Shown here: positions 6,752 to 14,436 of the stretch, piece after piece
How the letters are laid out: each line of letters opens with the position of its first letter
Numbering within the stretch: position 1 is the stretch's first letter
From: an uncultured Clostridia bacterium
GTDB taxonomy: Bacteria; Bacillota; Clostridia; TANB77; CAG-508
Direction: 5' to 3'
Assembly: GCA_947589135.1 (NCBI GenBank)
Contig: CANPZT010000017.1
Coordinates: forward strand, 1-18,599
DNA length: 18,599 bases
Position numbers and translations under genes: made by a program
The notes under the pieces: generated by a model
Seen by the model: the letters and a program-made list of their open reading frames with translations, nothing else
Told to the model about the DNA's origin: nothing
Databases searched by the model: none

Positions 6752-6779
6752 AATTGACTATAAAAGGTCAATTTTTTTT
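6752..6779 (+). terminator. Rho-independent terminator after tRNA-Thr
   Basis: AATTGAC (6752-6758) pairs with GTCAATT (6767-6773), extended by a T-G wobble at 6759/6766, and runs directly into eight T residues (6772-6779). It lies 35 bases after the tRNA. Confidence 0.85.
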
Positions 6780-6906
6780 ATGCAGATAAGTTTTTTAAAA
6801 TATCATTTCATAATGTTTGCTGTGGCTATAATTCCTTTTTATTTATATCTTATATAACAAACTTACAACATATTCAAATCTAAAACGATAAACTACTTGT
6901 AAATTT

Positions 6907-6936
6907 TTGCATTTTAGTGTAAAATACCAATATAAT
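6907..6936 (+). promoter_or_regulatory. Promoter for the FemABX-alr-DUF1189-ftsH run
   Basis: TTGCAT (6907-6912) and a perfect TATAAT (6931-6936) are 18 bases apart, about 35 bases before the start codon. It is the only good promoter seen ahead of the four-gene run. The rest of 6780-6906 shows nothing recognisable. Confidence 0.55.
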
Positions 6937-6969
6937 GTAAATAATAAAATAGGAGGATTGAGAAAATCA

Positions 6970-8028
6970 ATGAGATTCGTAGACAACGAAGAATCGAAAA
7001 AAGAATATAAAGATTTTTTAGAACAACATGAAAGATGTAATTTTCAACAATCACTAGAATGGGCAGAAGTAAAAAAGCCAAACTGGAAACCAGAAGTAAT
7101 TTTAGCAGAAGATAAAGATGGAAATATTATAGGTTCATTATGTGTATGGATTAGAAAAATGCCCATTTTTGGAAATATCATGTATTCATCAAGAGGACCA
7201 GTATGTGATATTCATGATATTGCAGTAATGAAGCAATTAACGGATGGAGCTAAAGAACTTGCAAAAAAATATAAAGCAATAGTCTTAAGAATGGAACCAG
7301 ACATTTTAAGTGAAGATGAAAATTTTAGAGATATAGTAACAAGCTTAGGATATAGAATTAAAGATGATGCAAAAGACTTTAAAGACGAAATTCAACCAAG
7401 ATACGTATTTAGGTTAGATATTAAAGATAAAACAGAAGAAGAAGTAATGGCAGGCTTTAAACAAAAATGGAGATACAATATTAGACTAGCAGGGAAAAAA
7501 GGTGTTACAGTAAAGGAAGGAACAAAAGAAGATTTAAAAGACTTTCATAAAATTATGATAGAAACGGGAGCAAGAGATGGATTTATTATTCGTCCATTAG
7601 AATATTTTGAAAAAATGTATGATTGTTTAGGACCAGAACATATGAAAGTGTTAATGGCATATTATAAAGACAAGCCAATATCAGGAGTAATACCAATATT
7701 TTATGGAAATAAAACATGGTATTTATATGGAGCAAGTAGTAATGAACATAGAAATTTAATGCCAAATTATTTATTACAATGGGAAATGATAAAAATGGCA
7801 ATTAAAAGAAAAGATGATATATATGACTTTAGAGGAGTGTCAGGAGTAGTTGATGAAAATCATCCTCAATATGGATTATATAGATTTAAGCAAGGATTTG
7901 GTGCAACATTTACAGAATTTATAGGAGAAGTTTACCTACCATTTAAACCATTAACCTATAAACTATATCGTTTTTCAGAAAAAATGTTTAGAACAATTAG
8001 ACAATTAAAAATGAAACTAAAAAAATAA
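6970..8028 (+). CDS. FemABX-family peptidoglycan aminoacyltransferase
   Basis: FemABX enzymes transfer amino acids from aminoacyl-tRNA to the peptide side chain of peptidoglycan precursors at the inner membrane face, building interpeptide bridges. The 352-residue protein shows the two GNAT-like halves: residues 1-145 with FQQSLEWAEVKK (26-36) and YSSRGPV (72-78), and 146-330 with FKQKWRYNIRLAGKKGV (163-179), the tRNA/ligand loop ARDGFIIRPLEYF (201-213), WYLYGASSNEHRNLMPNYLLQW (250-271) and LYRFKQGFGA (303-312). No coiled-coil arm as in S. aureus FemA is visible, so it is closer in form to Weissella FemX. The ATG at 6970 is about 13 bases after AGGAGG (6951-6956). The frame extends to 6907, but that would place the start inside the promoter. 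The transferred amino acid is unknown. Confidence 0.92.
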   Translation: MRFVDNEESKKEYKDFLEQHERCNFQQSLEWAEVKKPNWKPEVILAEDKDGNIIGSLCVWIRKMPIFGNIMYSSRGPVCDIHDIAVMKQLTDGAKELAKKYKAIVLRMEPDILSEDENFRDIVTSLGYRIKDDAKDFKDEIQPRYVFRLDIKDKTEEEVMAGFKQKWRYNIRLAGKKGVTVKEGTKEDLKDFHKIMIETGARDGFIIRPLEYFEKMYDCLGPEHMKVLMAYYKDKPISGVIPIFYGNKTWYLYGASSNEHRNLMPNYLLQWEMIKMAIKRKDDIYDFRGVSGVVDENHPQYGLYRFKQGFGATFTEFIGEVYLPFKPLTYKLYRFSEKMFRTIRQLKMKLKK

Positions 8029-8120
8029 TAATTTTATACTTTTTTGTTATTTATTTAAATGTTAGAAACAAATAAATTATAGTAACTTAATAAAATATAA
8101 AATAAAAAGAGGAGAAAAGA

Positions 8121-9242
8121 TTGAATACTTTAGTAATCAAGAAAAGTGATTTAAAGCATAATATTGAACAAATAAAAAAATATGCAGAAAAAAGCGGAAA
8201 AGATGATAAAGGAAATCCATTAAAAATTATAGCAGTAGTAAAGGGAAATGGTTATGGATTAGGAATTGTAGAATATACAAAAATTTTAATTGATAATGGA
8301 ATATCATTTTTTGCGGTAGCCACAATAGATGAAGCATTAAAATTGAGAAAAGCAGGAATTAAAGAAGATATATTGATGTTATCATCTACAGCCATAAAAG
8401 AAGATTTAGAAAAATTAATAGAAAATAAAATTATTATAACAATAGGTTCAAAAGAATCAGCAGAAATTGCTAATGAAATAGGAAAAGAGAAGAACGAAAA
8501 AATAAGAGCACATCTAAAAATAGATACAGGATTTGGAAGATATGGTTTTATATATCAAAAAAGAGATGAAATGATTGAAATTCTAAAAAGTATTGAAAAT
8601 ATTAAAATAGAAGGAACATTTTCACACTTTTCACTTAGCTTTTATGATGATAAATATACCAAAAAACAATTTGACAGATTTATTGATGTAATCGAAGTAT
8701 TAAAAATGAATGAAATTGAAACAGGAATGTTACACATTTGTAATTCATCAGCTTTTTTAAAATTTCCTAACATGCATCTAAATGCAGTAAGAATAGGATC
8801 TGCATTTTTAGGAAGATTATCTTTCAAAAATCATATTGGACTAAAAAAAATAGCCCATTTAGAATCTCAAGTAACAGAAATTAAAGAATTACCAAAAGAT
8901 TTTAATATAGGGTACTCTAATACTTATAAAACAAAAAAAGATACAAGAATAGCCATTATCCCATGTGGATATATGGATGGAATAAATTTGTCAAATGGTA
9001 GAGATATGTTTAGAATAGTTGATAAATTAAGATATATTTCAAGAGAAATAAAAGACTTTTTAAAGAAAAAAGCAATCTATGTAAAAATAGGAGAAAATAC
9101 TTGTAAAGTTTTAGGTAGAGTTGGAACTTATCATATTGTTTGTGATATAACAGATAAAAACATAAATATTGGAGATAAAGTTGTTATTCAAGTAAATCCA
9201 AAATTTGTAGACTCTAGCATAAGGAGGGAATATAGAGCATGA
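8121..9242 (+). CDS. alr: Alanine racemase, divergent (PLP enzyme)
   Basis: It interconverts L- and D-alanine, supplying D-Ala for peptidoglycan. The 373-residue protein has fold-III PLP lysine Lys41 in VVKGNGYGLG (usual AVVKANAYGHG), then HLKIDTGFGRYGF (131-143), the HICNSSAFLKFP block (205-216), VRIGSAFLG (223-231), and catalytic Tyr265 in IGYSNTYKT, followed by IIPCGYMDG. The C-terminal stretch usually reading GRVCMDQ is GRVGTYH here (332-338), so the Met-Asp pair that contacts substrate in characterised enzymes is replaced. The region before it (292-320) also looks extended. Another amino-acid racemase specificity is possible. The start is TTG at 8121, six bases after AGAGGAG; the next in-frame Met is far inside the domain. 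The stop overlaps the next ATG by four bases (ATGA). Confidence 0.88.
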   Translation: MNTLVIKKSDLKHNIEQIKKYAEKSGKDDKGNPLKIIAVVKGNGYGLGIVEYTKILIDNGISFFAVATIDEALKLRKAGIKEDILMLSSTAIKEDLEKLIENKIIITIGSKESAEIANEIGKEKNEKIRAHLKIDTGFGRYGFIYQKRDEMIEILKSIENIKIEGTFSHFSLSFYDDKYTKKQFDRFIDVIEVLKMNEIETGMLHICNSSAFLKFPNMHLNAVRIGSAFLGRLSFKNHIGLKKIAHLESQVTEIKELPKDFNIGYSNTYKTKKDTRIAIIPCGYMDGINLSNGRDMFRIVDKLRYISREIKDFLKKKAIYVKIGENTCKVLGRVGTYHIVCDITDKNINIGDKVVIQVNPKFVDSSIRREYRA

Positions 9243-10429
9243 GTGAAGAAAAAGAAGAAATAAAACAAGATGAAAAACAAAATGATAAACAATTAAAAGA
9301 TGAAAAACAAAATAATAAACAATTAAAAGATGAAAAACAAAATAATGAACAATTAAAAGATAAAAAATTAAAATTAGGATTTTTTAAAAAAGTATGGTAT
9401 TCCATAATAAAAATAGAAAAATATCCTGATATGGCGGCAGAAGGATTAGGAAAATCAATTAGTTACTTAGCAAAAATAGTTATAATACTTGCAATTGTAC
9501 TTTGTTTAGGAATGATGTATCAAACTTATCAATTAGTACAAGAAGGAGTAACATATTTACAAAATGAATTTCCAGACTTTTCTTATCAAGATGGAAAGTT
9601 AAACATAAATTCTGAAGACACAATTATCATTTCAGATAAAGATTCAGTTTTAGGAAAAACAATTATTGATGCAAAAACAGAAGATGAAAAAGAAATTAAT
9701 AAATATATAAATGAAATTGAAGATGTTGGAAATGGTATAATAATTTTAAAAGATAAAGTAATTTTAAAAAATCAATCAGTAACAGGAACGATTAACTATA
9801 ATTATAATGAAATATTTGGACAAATGGGAATTACACAATTTAATAAGCAAGATGTTATAAATTATGCAAATAGCTATCAAATAATGAATCTGTATTTAAG
9901 TGTATTTTTAACAATATTTATATATAGTTTTGTTATGTATTTTTTAACTACTATTTCAAATGCAGTATTTTTAAGTTTATTTGGATATTTAGCAACATGG
10001 GTTGCAAAAATCAAAATGAGATATGTAGCAATTTTTAATATGTCAATTTATGCACTTACATTGTCTATTATATTAAATATGTTATATGTAGCTATTAATG
10101 TTTTTGTAGAGTATAATATGGAATATTTCCAAGTAATGTATGTAGCAGTGGCAGCAATTTATTTAGTAGCAGCGATATTTTTATTAAAGACAGAATTTAT
10201 AAAAAAGCAAGAAGAATTAATGAAAATAGTTGAAGCACAAGAAATTGTAAGAAAGCAATTAGAAGAACAAGAAAAGGAAAAAGAAGAAAAAGAAAGAGAA
10301 CAAAACAAGGAAACAGGCAAAAAAGAAAATAAAGAAGAAAACAAAGAAGGAAAAACAAAAGGAAAAGAAGATAAAGAAAAAGAAGGTAAGGATAATCAAG
10401 GAGAAGAACCTGAAGGATTAAATGCATAA
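9239..10429 (+). CDS. DUF1189-like polytopic membrane protein
   Basis: A 396-residue membrane protein that resembles the DUF1189 family; its function is not known. A hydrophilic N-terminus has three copies of a ten-residue repeat (about residues 11-40, DEKQNNKQLK type). It is followed by FFKKVWYSIIKIEKYPDMA, then TM1 (about 79-101), a largely hydrophilic external region (about 105-215) and a cluster of four more hydrophobic segments between about 218 and 318. The C-terminal 75 residues are almost purely Lys/Glu/Gln and should be charged, helical or disordered, and cytoplasmic. The ATG at 9239 overlaps the alr stop and has AAGGAGGG (9221-9228) in the alr 3' end, so translation is coupled. ftsH starts 23 bases after its stop. 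The family assignment is by recall of pattern, not by search. Confidence 0.78.
   Translation: MSEEKEEIKQDEKQNDKQLKDEKQNNKQLKDEKQNNEQLKDKKLKLGFFKKVWYSIIKIEKYPDMAAEGLGKSISYLAKIVIILAIVLCLGMMYQTYQLVQEGVTYLQNEFPDFSYQDGKLNINSEDTIIISDKDSVLGKTIIDAKTEDEKEINKYINEIEDVGNGIIILKDKVILKNQSVTGTINYNYNEIFGQMGITQFNKQDVINYANSYQIMNLYLSVFLTIFIYSFVMYFLTTISNAVFLSLFGYLATWVAKIKMRYVAIFNMSIYALTLSIILNMLYVAINVFVEYNMEYFQVMYVAVAAIYLVAAIFLLKTEFIKKQEELMKIVEAQEIVRKQLEEQEKEKEEKEREQNKETGKKENKEENKEGKTKGKEDKEKEGKDNQGEEPEGLNA
9269..9358 (+). repeat. Three tandem 30-bp repeats within a gene
   Basis: Three near-identical 30-base units (9269-9298, 9299-9328, 9329-9358) differ at only a few bases. Each encodes DEKQN(D/N)(K/E)QLK. A partial fourth unit (DKK) follows. 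In-frame 30-base units can expand or contract without breaking the protein. Confidence 0.9.
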
Positions 10430-10452
10430 AACATAGAAGGGAGAAAAGCATA

Positions 10453-12249
10453 ATGAATAAAAACGAAAAAGGAAACAAAAAAAATCAAAATAATTTAATT
10501 ATAGCAATAATAGCACTACTTATTTTAGTAGTTGTCGTTGTAGGATTAGGATTTTATTATATGAATAATGAGAAGGATAAAGATGAGAAAACATTGGCAT
10601 ATACAGACCTAATTAAAGAAATGTCATCTGGAAATATTGAAAAAATAGAGATGACAACAGGAAGTACTACAGTAAAAGTAAAAGTAAAAAATGAAGAAGA
10701 AGAAAAAACATCAATAGTACCAGAAACAGAAAGTTTTATAACATTAGTTCAAACAAAAGTTGCAGAAGGAAATGAAATAGAGCTAATTCAAAAACCTAAA
10801 AGTATTATTACACAAATATCTAATGTAATTATTACATTCTTACCAACAGCATTAATGATAATTTTAATAATAATGATTGTTAAAATGCAAGGATTAGGAG
10901 AAAAAGGAAAAATCTATGATGACACAGAAAGAAAAACAAAAATTAAATTTGATGATGTAGCTGGACTAGATGAAGAAAAAGAAGAATTAATTGAAATTGT
11001 AGAGTTTTTAAAAAGACCAGAAAAATTTGCAAAAATGGGAGCAAAAGTTCCAAGAGGAGTTTTATTATATGGAAAGCCGGGAACGGGAAAAACATTAATT
11101 GCAAAGGCAATTGCTGGTGAAGCAGATGTTCCATTCATTTCTATGAGTGGTTCCGAATTTATAGAAATGTTTGCAGGTCTTGGAGCATCTAGAGTTAGAA
11201 AACTATTTGAAAAAGCTAGAAAAGTAGCACCATGTATTGTGTTTATTGATGAAATAGATGCAATTGGAGCAAGAAGATCAACTAATAGTGGAGCTGAGAC
11301 AGAAAACAATCAAACACTAAACCAATTATTAGTAGAAATGGATGGATTTAGCTCAGAGGAAACAATTATTGTACTTGCTGCAACTAATAGACCAGAAATG
11401 TTGGATAAAGCATTATTAAGACCAGGAAGATTTGATAGACAAATAACAATACCAACTCCAGATTTAAAAGGAAGACTAGAAATATTAAAAATACATGCTA
11501 AAGAAAAGAGATTAGCAGAAGATGTAAATTTAGAAAGCATTGCAGAAGATACAGCAGGATACACAGGAGCAGAATTAGCAAATATTCTAAATGAAGCGGC
11601 AATTATTGCGACAAAAAGACAACATGAAGAAATTGAAAATGAAGATGTAGAAGAAGCAGTAAAAAAAGTAACAGTAGGTTTAGAAAAACGAGCAAGAGTG
11701 ATATCAGAAAAAGATAAAAAATTAACAGCATACCATGAAGCAGGGCATGCAGTTGTAAGTAGATATCTACCAACACAAACAGATGTAAAAGAAGTATCAA
11801 TTATCCCAAGAGGTGTTGCAGGTGGATATACAATGTACAAATCTGATGAAGATAAATATTATATTTCAAAAACAGAAATGCAAGAAAAATTAATTGCATT
11901 ATTAGGCGGACGAGCAGCGGAAAAATTAGTATTAGACGATATTTCAACAGGAGCAAGTAATGACATAGAAGTAGCAACAAAAATTGCAAGAGATATGGTA
12001 ACAAAATATGGAATGAGTGATACTCTAGGACCAATTGATTTCCAAGGAAAAGAACCATATGAAATGCAAATGTTTGGTGAAAATATTGGAGATAAAATAG
12101 GAGAAGAAGTAAAACAATTAATAGACATAGCTTATCGAAATGCACAAGAATTATTAAAACAACATAGAGACAAGCTAGATGCAATTGCACAAGCATTATT
12201 AGAAAAAGAAAAAATTAATGAACAAGATTTTAAAAGATTTTTTAGTTAA
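10453..12249 (+). CDS. ftsH: ATP-dependent zinc metalloprotease FtsH
   Basis: A 598-residue membrane-bound AAA+ protease that degrades membrane and regulatory proteins. TM1 is at about 15-37, an extracytoplasmic domain at 40-120, and TM2 at about 126-144. The AAA domain has Walker A GKPGTGKT (207-214), pore region FIEMFAGLGASR, Walker B IVFIDEIDA (262-270) and the second region of homology TNRPEMLDKALLRPGRFDR (311-329). The protease domain has HEAGH (428-432; zinc ligands His428 and His432) and the third ligand Asp504 in STGASNDIE. Walker A has Lys where the family almost always has Pro (GPPGTGKT). The C-terminus is somewhat short. GGGAG precedes the ATG. It is last in the run with alr and the DUF1189-like gene, and a hairpin with a T run lies just after its stop. 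Confidence 0.98.
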   Translation: MNKNEKGNKKNQNNLIIAIIALLILVVVVVGLGFYYMNNEKDKDEKTLAYTDLIKEMSSGNIEKIEMTTGSTTVKVKVKNEEEEKTSIVPETESFITLVQTKVAEGNEIELIQKPKSIITQISNVIITFLPTALMIILIIMIVKMQGLGEKGKIYDDTERKTKIKFDDVAGLDEEKEELIEIVEFLKRPEKFAKMGAKVPRGVLLYGKPGTGKTLIAKAIAGEADVPFISMSGSEFIEMFAGLGASRVRKLFEKARKVAPCIVFIDEIDAIGARRSTNSGAETENNQTLNQLLVEMDGFSSEETIIVLAATNRPEMLDKALLRPGRFDRQITIPTPDLKGRLEILKIHAKEKRLAEDVNLESIAEDTAGYTGAELANILNEAAIIATKRQHEEIENEDVEEAVKKVTVGLEKRARVISEKDKKLTAYHEAGHAVVSRYLPTQTDVKEVSIIPRGVAGGYTMYKSDEDKYYISKTEMQEKLIALLGGRAAEKLVLDDISTGASNDIEVATKIARDMVTKYGMSDTLGPIDFQGKEPYEMQMFGENIGDKIGEEVKQLIDIAYRNAQELLKQHRDKLDAIAQALLEKEKINEQDFKRFFS

Positions 12250-12255
12250 TGTAAC

Positions 12256-12296
12256 AAGTGTGACAAGGGGCGTCCTTTGTCACACTTATGTTTTTT
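12256..12296 (+). terminator. ftsH terminator built from a REP-like hairpin (copy A)
   Basis: AAGTGTGACAA (12256-12266) pairs perfectly with TTGTCACACTT (12277-12287), with an inner GG/CC pairing and a tetraloop. A TTTTTT run (12291-12296) follows. It starts 7 bases after the ftsH stop and can terminate transcription. Its arms and GGGGCGTCC centre resemble two other hairpins in the window (12473-12510 and 14343-14374), so it is probably a dispersed repeat co-opted as a terminator. Confidence 0.8.
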
Positions 12297-12310
12297 AATA
12301 TAATAAAATA

Positions 12311-12443
12311 CTTTATAATTATATTTTTTCATAACTTTGTGTGTCGCAACTTTCATAATAAAAAATAGTATGTAAGTTGCTCCAATCGCACTCATTTCAT
12401 TCGTTTGGTCGCTTACGCAGTTATTCAAAATATAATTATAAAG
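12311..12443. repeat. MITE-like segment with 17-bp terminal inverted repeats
   Basis: Bases 12311-12327 and 12427-12443 are a perfect 17-bp inverted repeat that bounds a 133-base segment. Inside are further pairings: ATAACT (12331-12336) with AGTTAT (12419-12424), and GTAAG...CCAA with TTGG...CTTAC. Internal bases 12375-12420 are visibly richer in G and C than the surroundings. No protein is encoded that looks real. The size and structure fit a small non-autonomous element or a long folded RNA. The rest of 12250-12605 holds the two REP-like hairpins and a weak candidate promoter (GTGTCA at 12541, GATAAT at 12565) for prmC. Confidence 0.55.
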
Positions 12444-12472
12444 CATTTTTTATAGTTTGAAATAGTAACAAA

Positions 12473-12510
12473 ATGTGTGACAAAAAGGGGACAACCCTCT
12501 TGTCACACGT
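12473..12510. repeat. REP-like hairpin (copy B)
   Basis: ATGTGTGACAA (12473-12483) pairs with TTGTCACACGT (12500-12510), with one T-G wobble. An inner GGG/CCC pairing has an ACAA loop. Read on the minus strand the centre is TTGTCCCC followed by TTTTTGTCACAC, which matches copy A and the 14343 hairpin better than the plus strand does. Copies A and B may therefore be inverted relative to each other. Confidence 0.65.
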
Positions 12511-12605
12511 TATAAAAATAGTTATAATATAAAATATAAAGTGTCAAAAAGTCTAGTATCTTATGATAATACCTATTATAAAACTACAAAAAAGAAGGTG
12601 TAAAT

Positions 12606-13451
12606 ATGCAAATAAAAGAAGCAATGAAAAAAGGAACTATAATATTAAAGACAAACGAAATTGAAAATCCAAACCTAAAATCAAGGTTACTTATGCAATA
12701 CATACTAAACAAATCAAGGCAATACTTACTAGTGCATGATAATGAACAATTAGGTAAAGTACAAGAAACACAATATTTTAACAATATAGAAAAATTAATA
12801 ACAGGGACACCATTACAGCATATTACACATAGTCAAGAATTTATGAAAATGAATTTCTATGTAGATGAAAATGTATTAATTCCTAGACCAGATACAGAGA
12901 TATTAGTAGAGGAAAGTATAAAAATAGCAAAAAAGATAGGTGCAAAAAAAATATTAGATTTATGCACAGGGAGTGGAGCAATTGCGATATCTATTGCAAA
13001 ACATATCGAAAAAAGTGAAATTACTGCAATAGATATCAGTACAGAGGCATTAAGAGTTGCAAAGTTAAATGCGAAAAATAACGAAGTAGAAAATAAAATA
13101 ACTTTTATAAAGTCAGATTTATTTGATAATATAAAGAAAGAAAAATATGACATGATAGTGTCAAACCCACCTTATATAAAAAGAGATATAATTTGTACTT
13201 TAAATAAAGAAGTTCAAAAAGAACCTAATATTGCTTTAGATGGTGGCTATGACGGATTAGACTTTTATAGAAAAATTATAAAACAAGGATTTGAATATTT
13301 AAAATATAATGGATATTTATGTTTAGAAATAGGATATGACCAAAAAGAAGATGTGCTTGAATTATTAGACAAGCAAGAACAATATGCAAATATAATATCA
13401 AAAACAGATTTAAGTGGAAATGATAGAGTAATTATGGCACAACTAAAATAG
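12606..13451 (+). CDS. prmC: Peptide chain release factor glutamine methyltransferase PrmC
   Basis: It methylates the glutamine of the GGQ motif in release factors RF1 and RF2, using S-adenosylmethionine. The 281-residue length is standard. An N-terminal helical domain (1-80, with TGTPLQHITHSQEFM at 67-80) precedes the LIPRPDTEILVE block (91-102), the SAM-binding motif ILDLCTGSGAIAISIA (116-131), the AIDIS acidic loop (141-145) and the catalytic NPPY (187-190) in IVSNPPYIKR. The motif ALDGGYDGLDFYRKI follows. AGAAGGTG lies before the ATG at 12606. Commonly prmC sits next to prfA; here it is instead followed after 18 bases by whiA, probably in one transcript. Confidence 0.96.
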   Translation: MQIKEAMKKGTIILKTNEIENPNLKSRLLMQYILNKSRQYLLVHDNEQLGKVQETQYFNNIEKLITGTPLQHITHSQEFMKMNFYVDENVLIPRPDTEILVEESIKIAKKIGAKKILDLCTGSGAIAISIAKHIEKSEITAIDISTEALRVAKLNAKNNEVENKITFIKSDLFDNIKKEKYDMIVSNPPYIKRDIICTLNKEVQKEPNIALDGGYDGLDFYRKIIKQGFEYLKYNGYLCLEIGYDQKEDVLELLDKQEQYANIISKTDLSGNDRVIMAQLK

Positions 13452-13469
13452 AAAAATAAGGAGGAAAAT

Positions 13470-14345
13470 ATGTCTTTTTCATCAGATATTAAACAAGAGT
13501 TAAATAATTTAAAAAATTTATCAAATAAAGAGTTAGTAAAATATGAATTAATAGGATATCTTGTTTCAGGTAATATAGATATAAAGAAAAATGACATAGA
13601 ATACACGACAGAAAGTGATTATAACATTAATCGATTTTCAAAATTATTATCTAATTTAAATATTAATCATGACATTGATGTAAATGGAAGAATCTTTATT
13701 ATAAAAGTAAAAAAGAAAAATATAAAAGATTTTGTTGTAATAAATGAAAATGAAATTTTGATGAAAGAAGAAATCAAATTCGAAAATAATCAAGAAAAAC
13801 TAAAAGCAATTATAAGAGGAATGTTTCTTGGTTCAGGTTCTATTAATAATCCTGAAAATAAATATCATTTAGAAATTATTTTCTCTAACTATCAAACTTT
13901 AGAAATAGCAGTTTATTTATTAGAAAAATTAGATATAAAAGTAAAAAAAATGAATGTAAAAAATAAATACTATATTTATTTAAAAGAAGGAGAAGAAATT
14001 TCAAAAATGTTAGCACTAATTGGTGCAAATAAAGCAGTTATGAAATTTGAAGAAATTCGTATACAAAAAGAAATGAGAGGAAAAGTAAATAGATTAGTAA
14101 ATTGTGAAACAGCTAATCTAAATAAAACAATTAATGCTTCAGTAGAGCAAATTGCCGCAATTCATAAGTTAAAAGAAAGTGGAAAATTTAATAAATTAAA
14201 CGATAATTTAAAAGAAATTGCTGAATTAAGATTGAAAAATCCAGATGTATCATTAATAGAATTAGGAAAAATGCTAAAAAAACCAGTAGGTAAGTCAGGA
14301 GTAAACTATCGTTTAAAAAAAATAATAGAGCTAGCAGAAGATTGA
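13470..14345 (+). CDS. whiA: Sporulation/cell-division regulator WhiA
   Basis: WhiA is a DNA-binding protein of Gram-positive bacteria, linked to sporulation in Streptomyces and to cell division and chromosome segregation in Bacillus. The 291-residue protein has the N-terminal SSDIKQEL, a LAGLIDADG-like domain (about 105-180, with IRGMFLGSGSINNPENKYHLEI), the conserved VNRLVNCETANLNKT (208-222), and a C-terminal helix-turn-helix, ELRLKNPDVSLIELGKML...SGVNYRLKKI. It is slightly shorter than the usual 300 or more residues. AAGGAGG precedes the ATG. It usually follows rapZ and yvcK; here it follows prmC. The TGA stop is also the first base pairs of a hairpin. Confidence 0.95.
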   Translation: MSFSSDIKQELNNLKNLSNKELVKYELIGYLVSGNIDIKKNDIEYTTESDYNINRFSKLLSNLNINHDIDVNGRIFIIKVKKKNIKDFVVINENEILMKEEIKFENNQEKLKAIIRGMFLGSGSINNPENKYHLEIIFSNYQTLEIAVYLLEKLDIKVKKMNVKNKYYIYLKEGEEISKMLALIGANKAVMKFEEIRIQKEMRGKVNRLVNCETANLNKTINASVEQIAAIHKLKESGKFNKLNDNLKEIAELRLKNPDVSLIELGKMLKKPVGKSGVNYRLKKIIELAED

Positions 14346-14381
14346 GACAATAGGGACAGTCTTTATTTGTCTCATCTTTTT
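14343..14381 (+). terminator. REP-like hairpin (copy C), probable terminator after whiA
   Basis: TGAGACAA (14343-14350) pairs with TTGTCTCA (14367-14374). The inner bases TAGGGA and TCTTTA extend the stem around a CAG loop, with one bulge. A T-rich tail follows (14376-14381). The left arm includes the whiA stop codon. The GACAA-GGGAC-GTC-TTGTC layout resembles the hairpins at 12256 and 12473. Confidence 0.7.
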
Positions 14382-14436
14382 GTCGATTTTTGTCAAAAAT
14401 TAAATTAAGAGTACCCAGTTTAGAAGGTGATAATAG

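Noticed and set aside
6907..6969. Upstream ATG start for the FemABX gene adding 21 residues
   Set aside because: It coincides with the promoter -35 and precedes the -10; AGGAGG at 6951 fits only the ATG at 6970.
12246..12446. 66-codon minus-strand frame after ftsH
   Set aside because: It is made of the REP-like hairpin and inverted-repeat segment, with no coding signature or ribosome-binding site.
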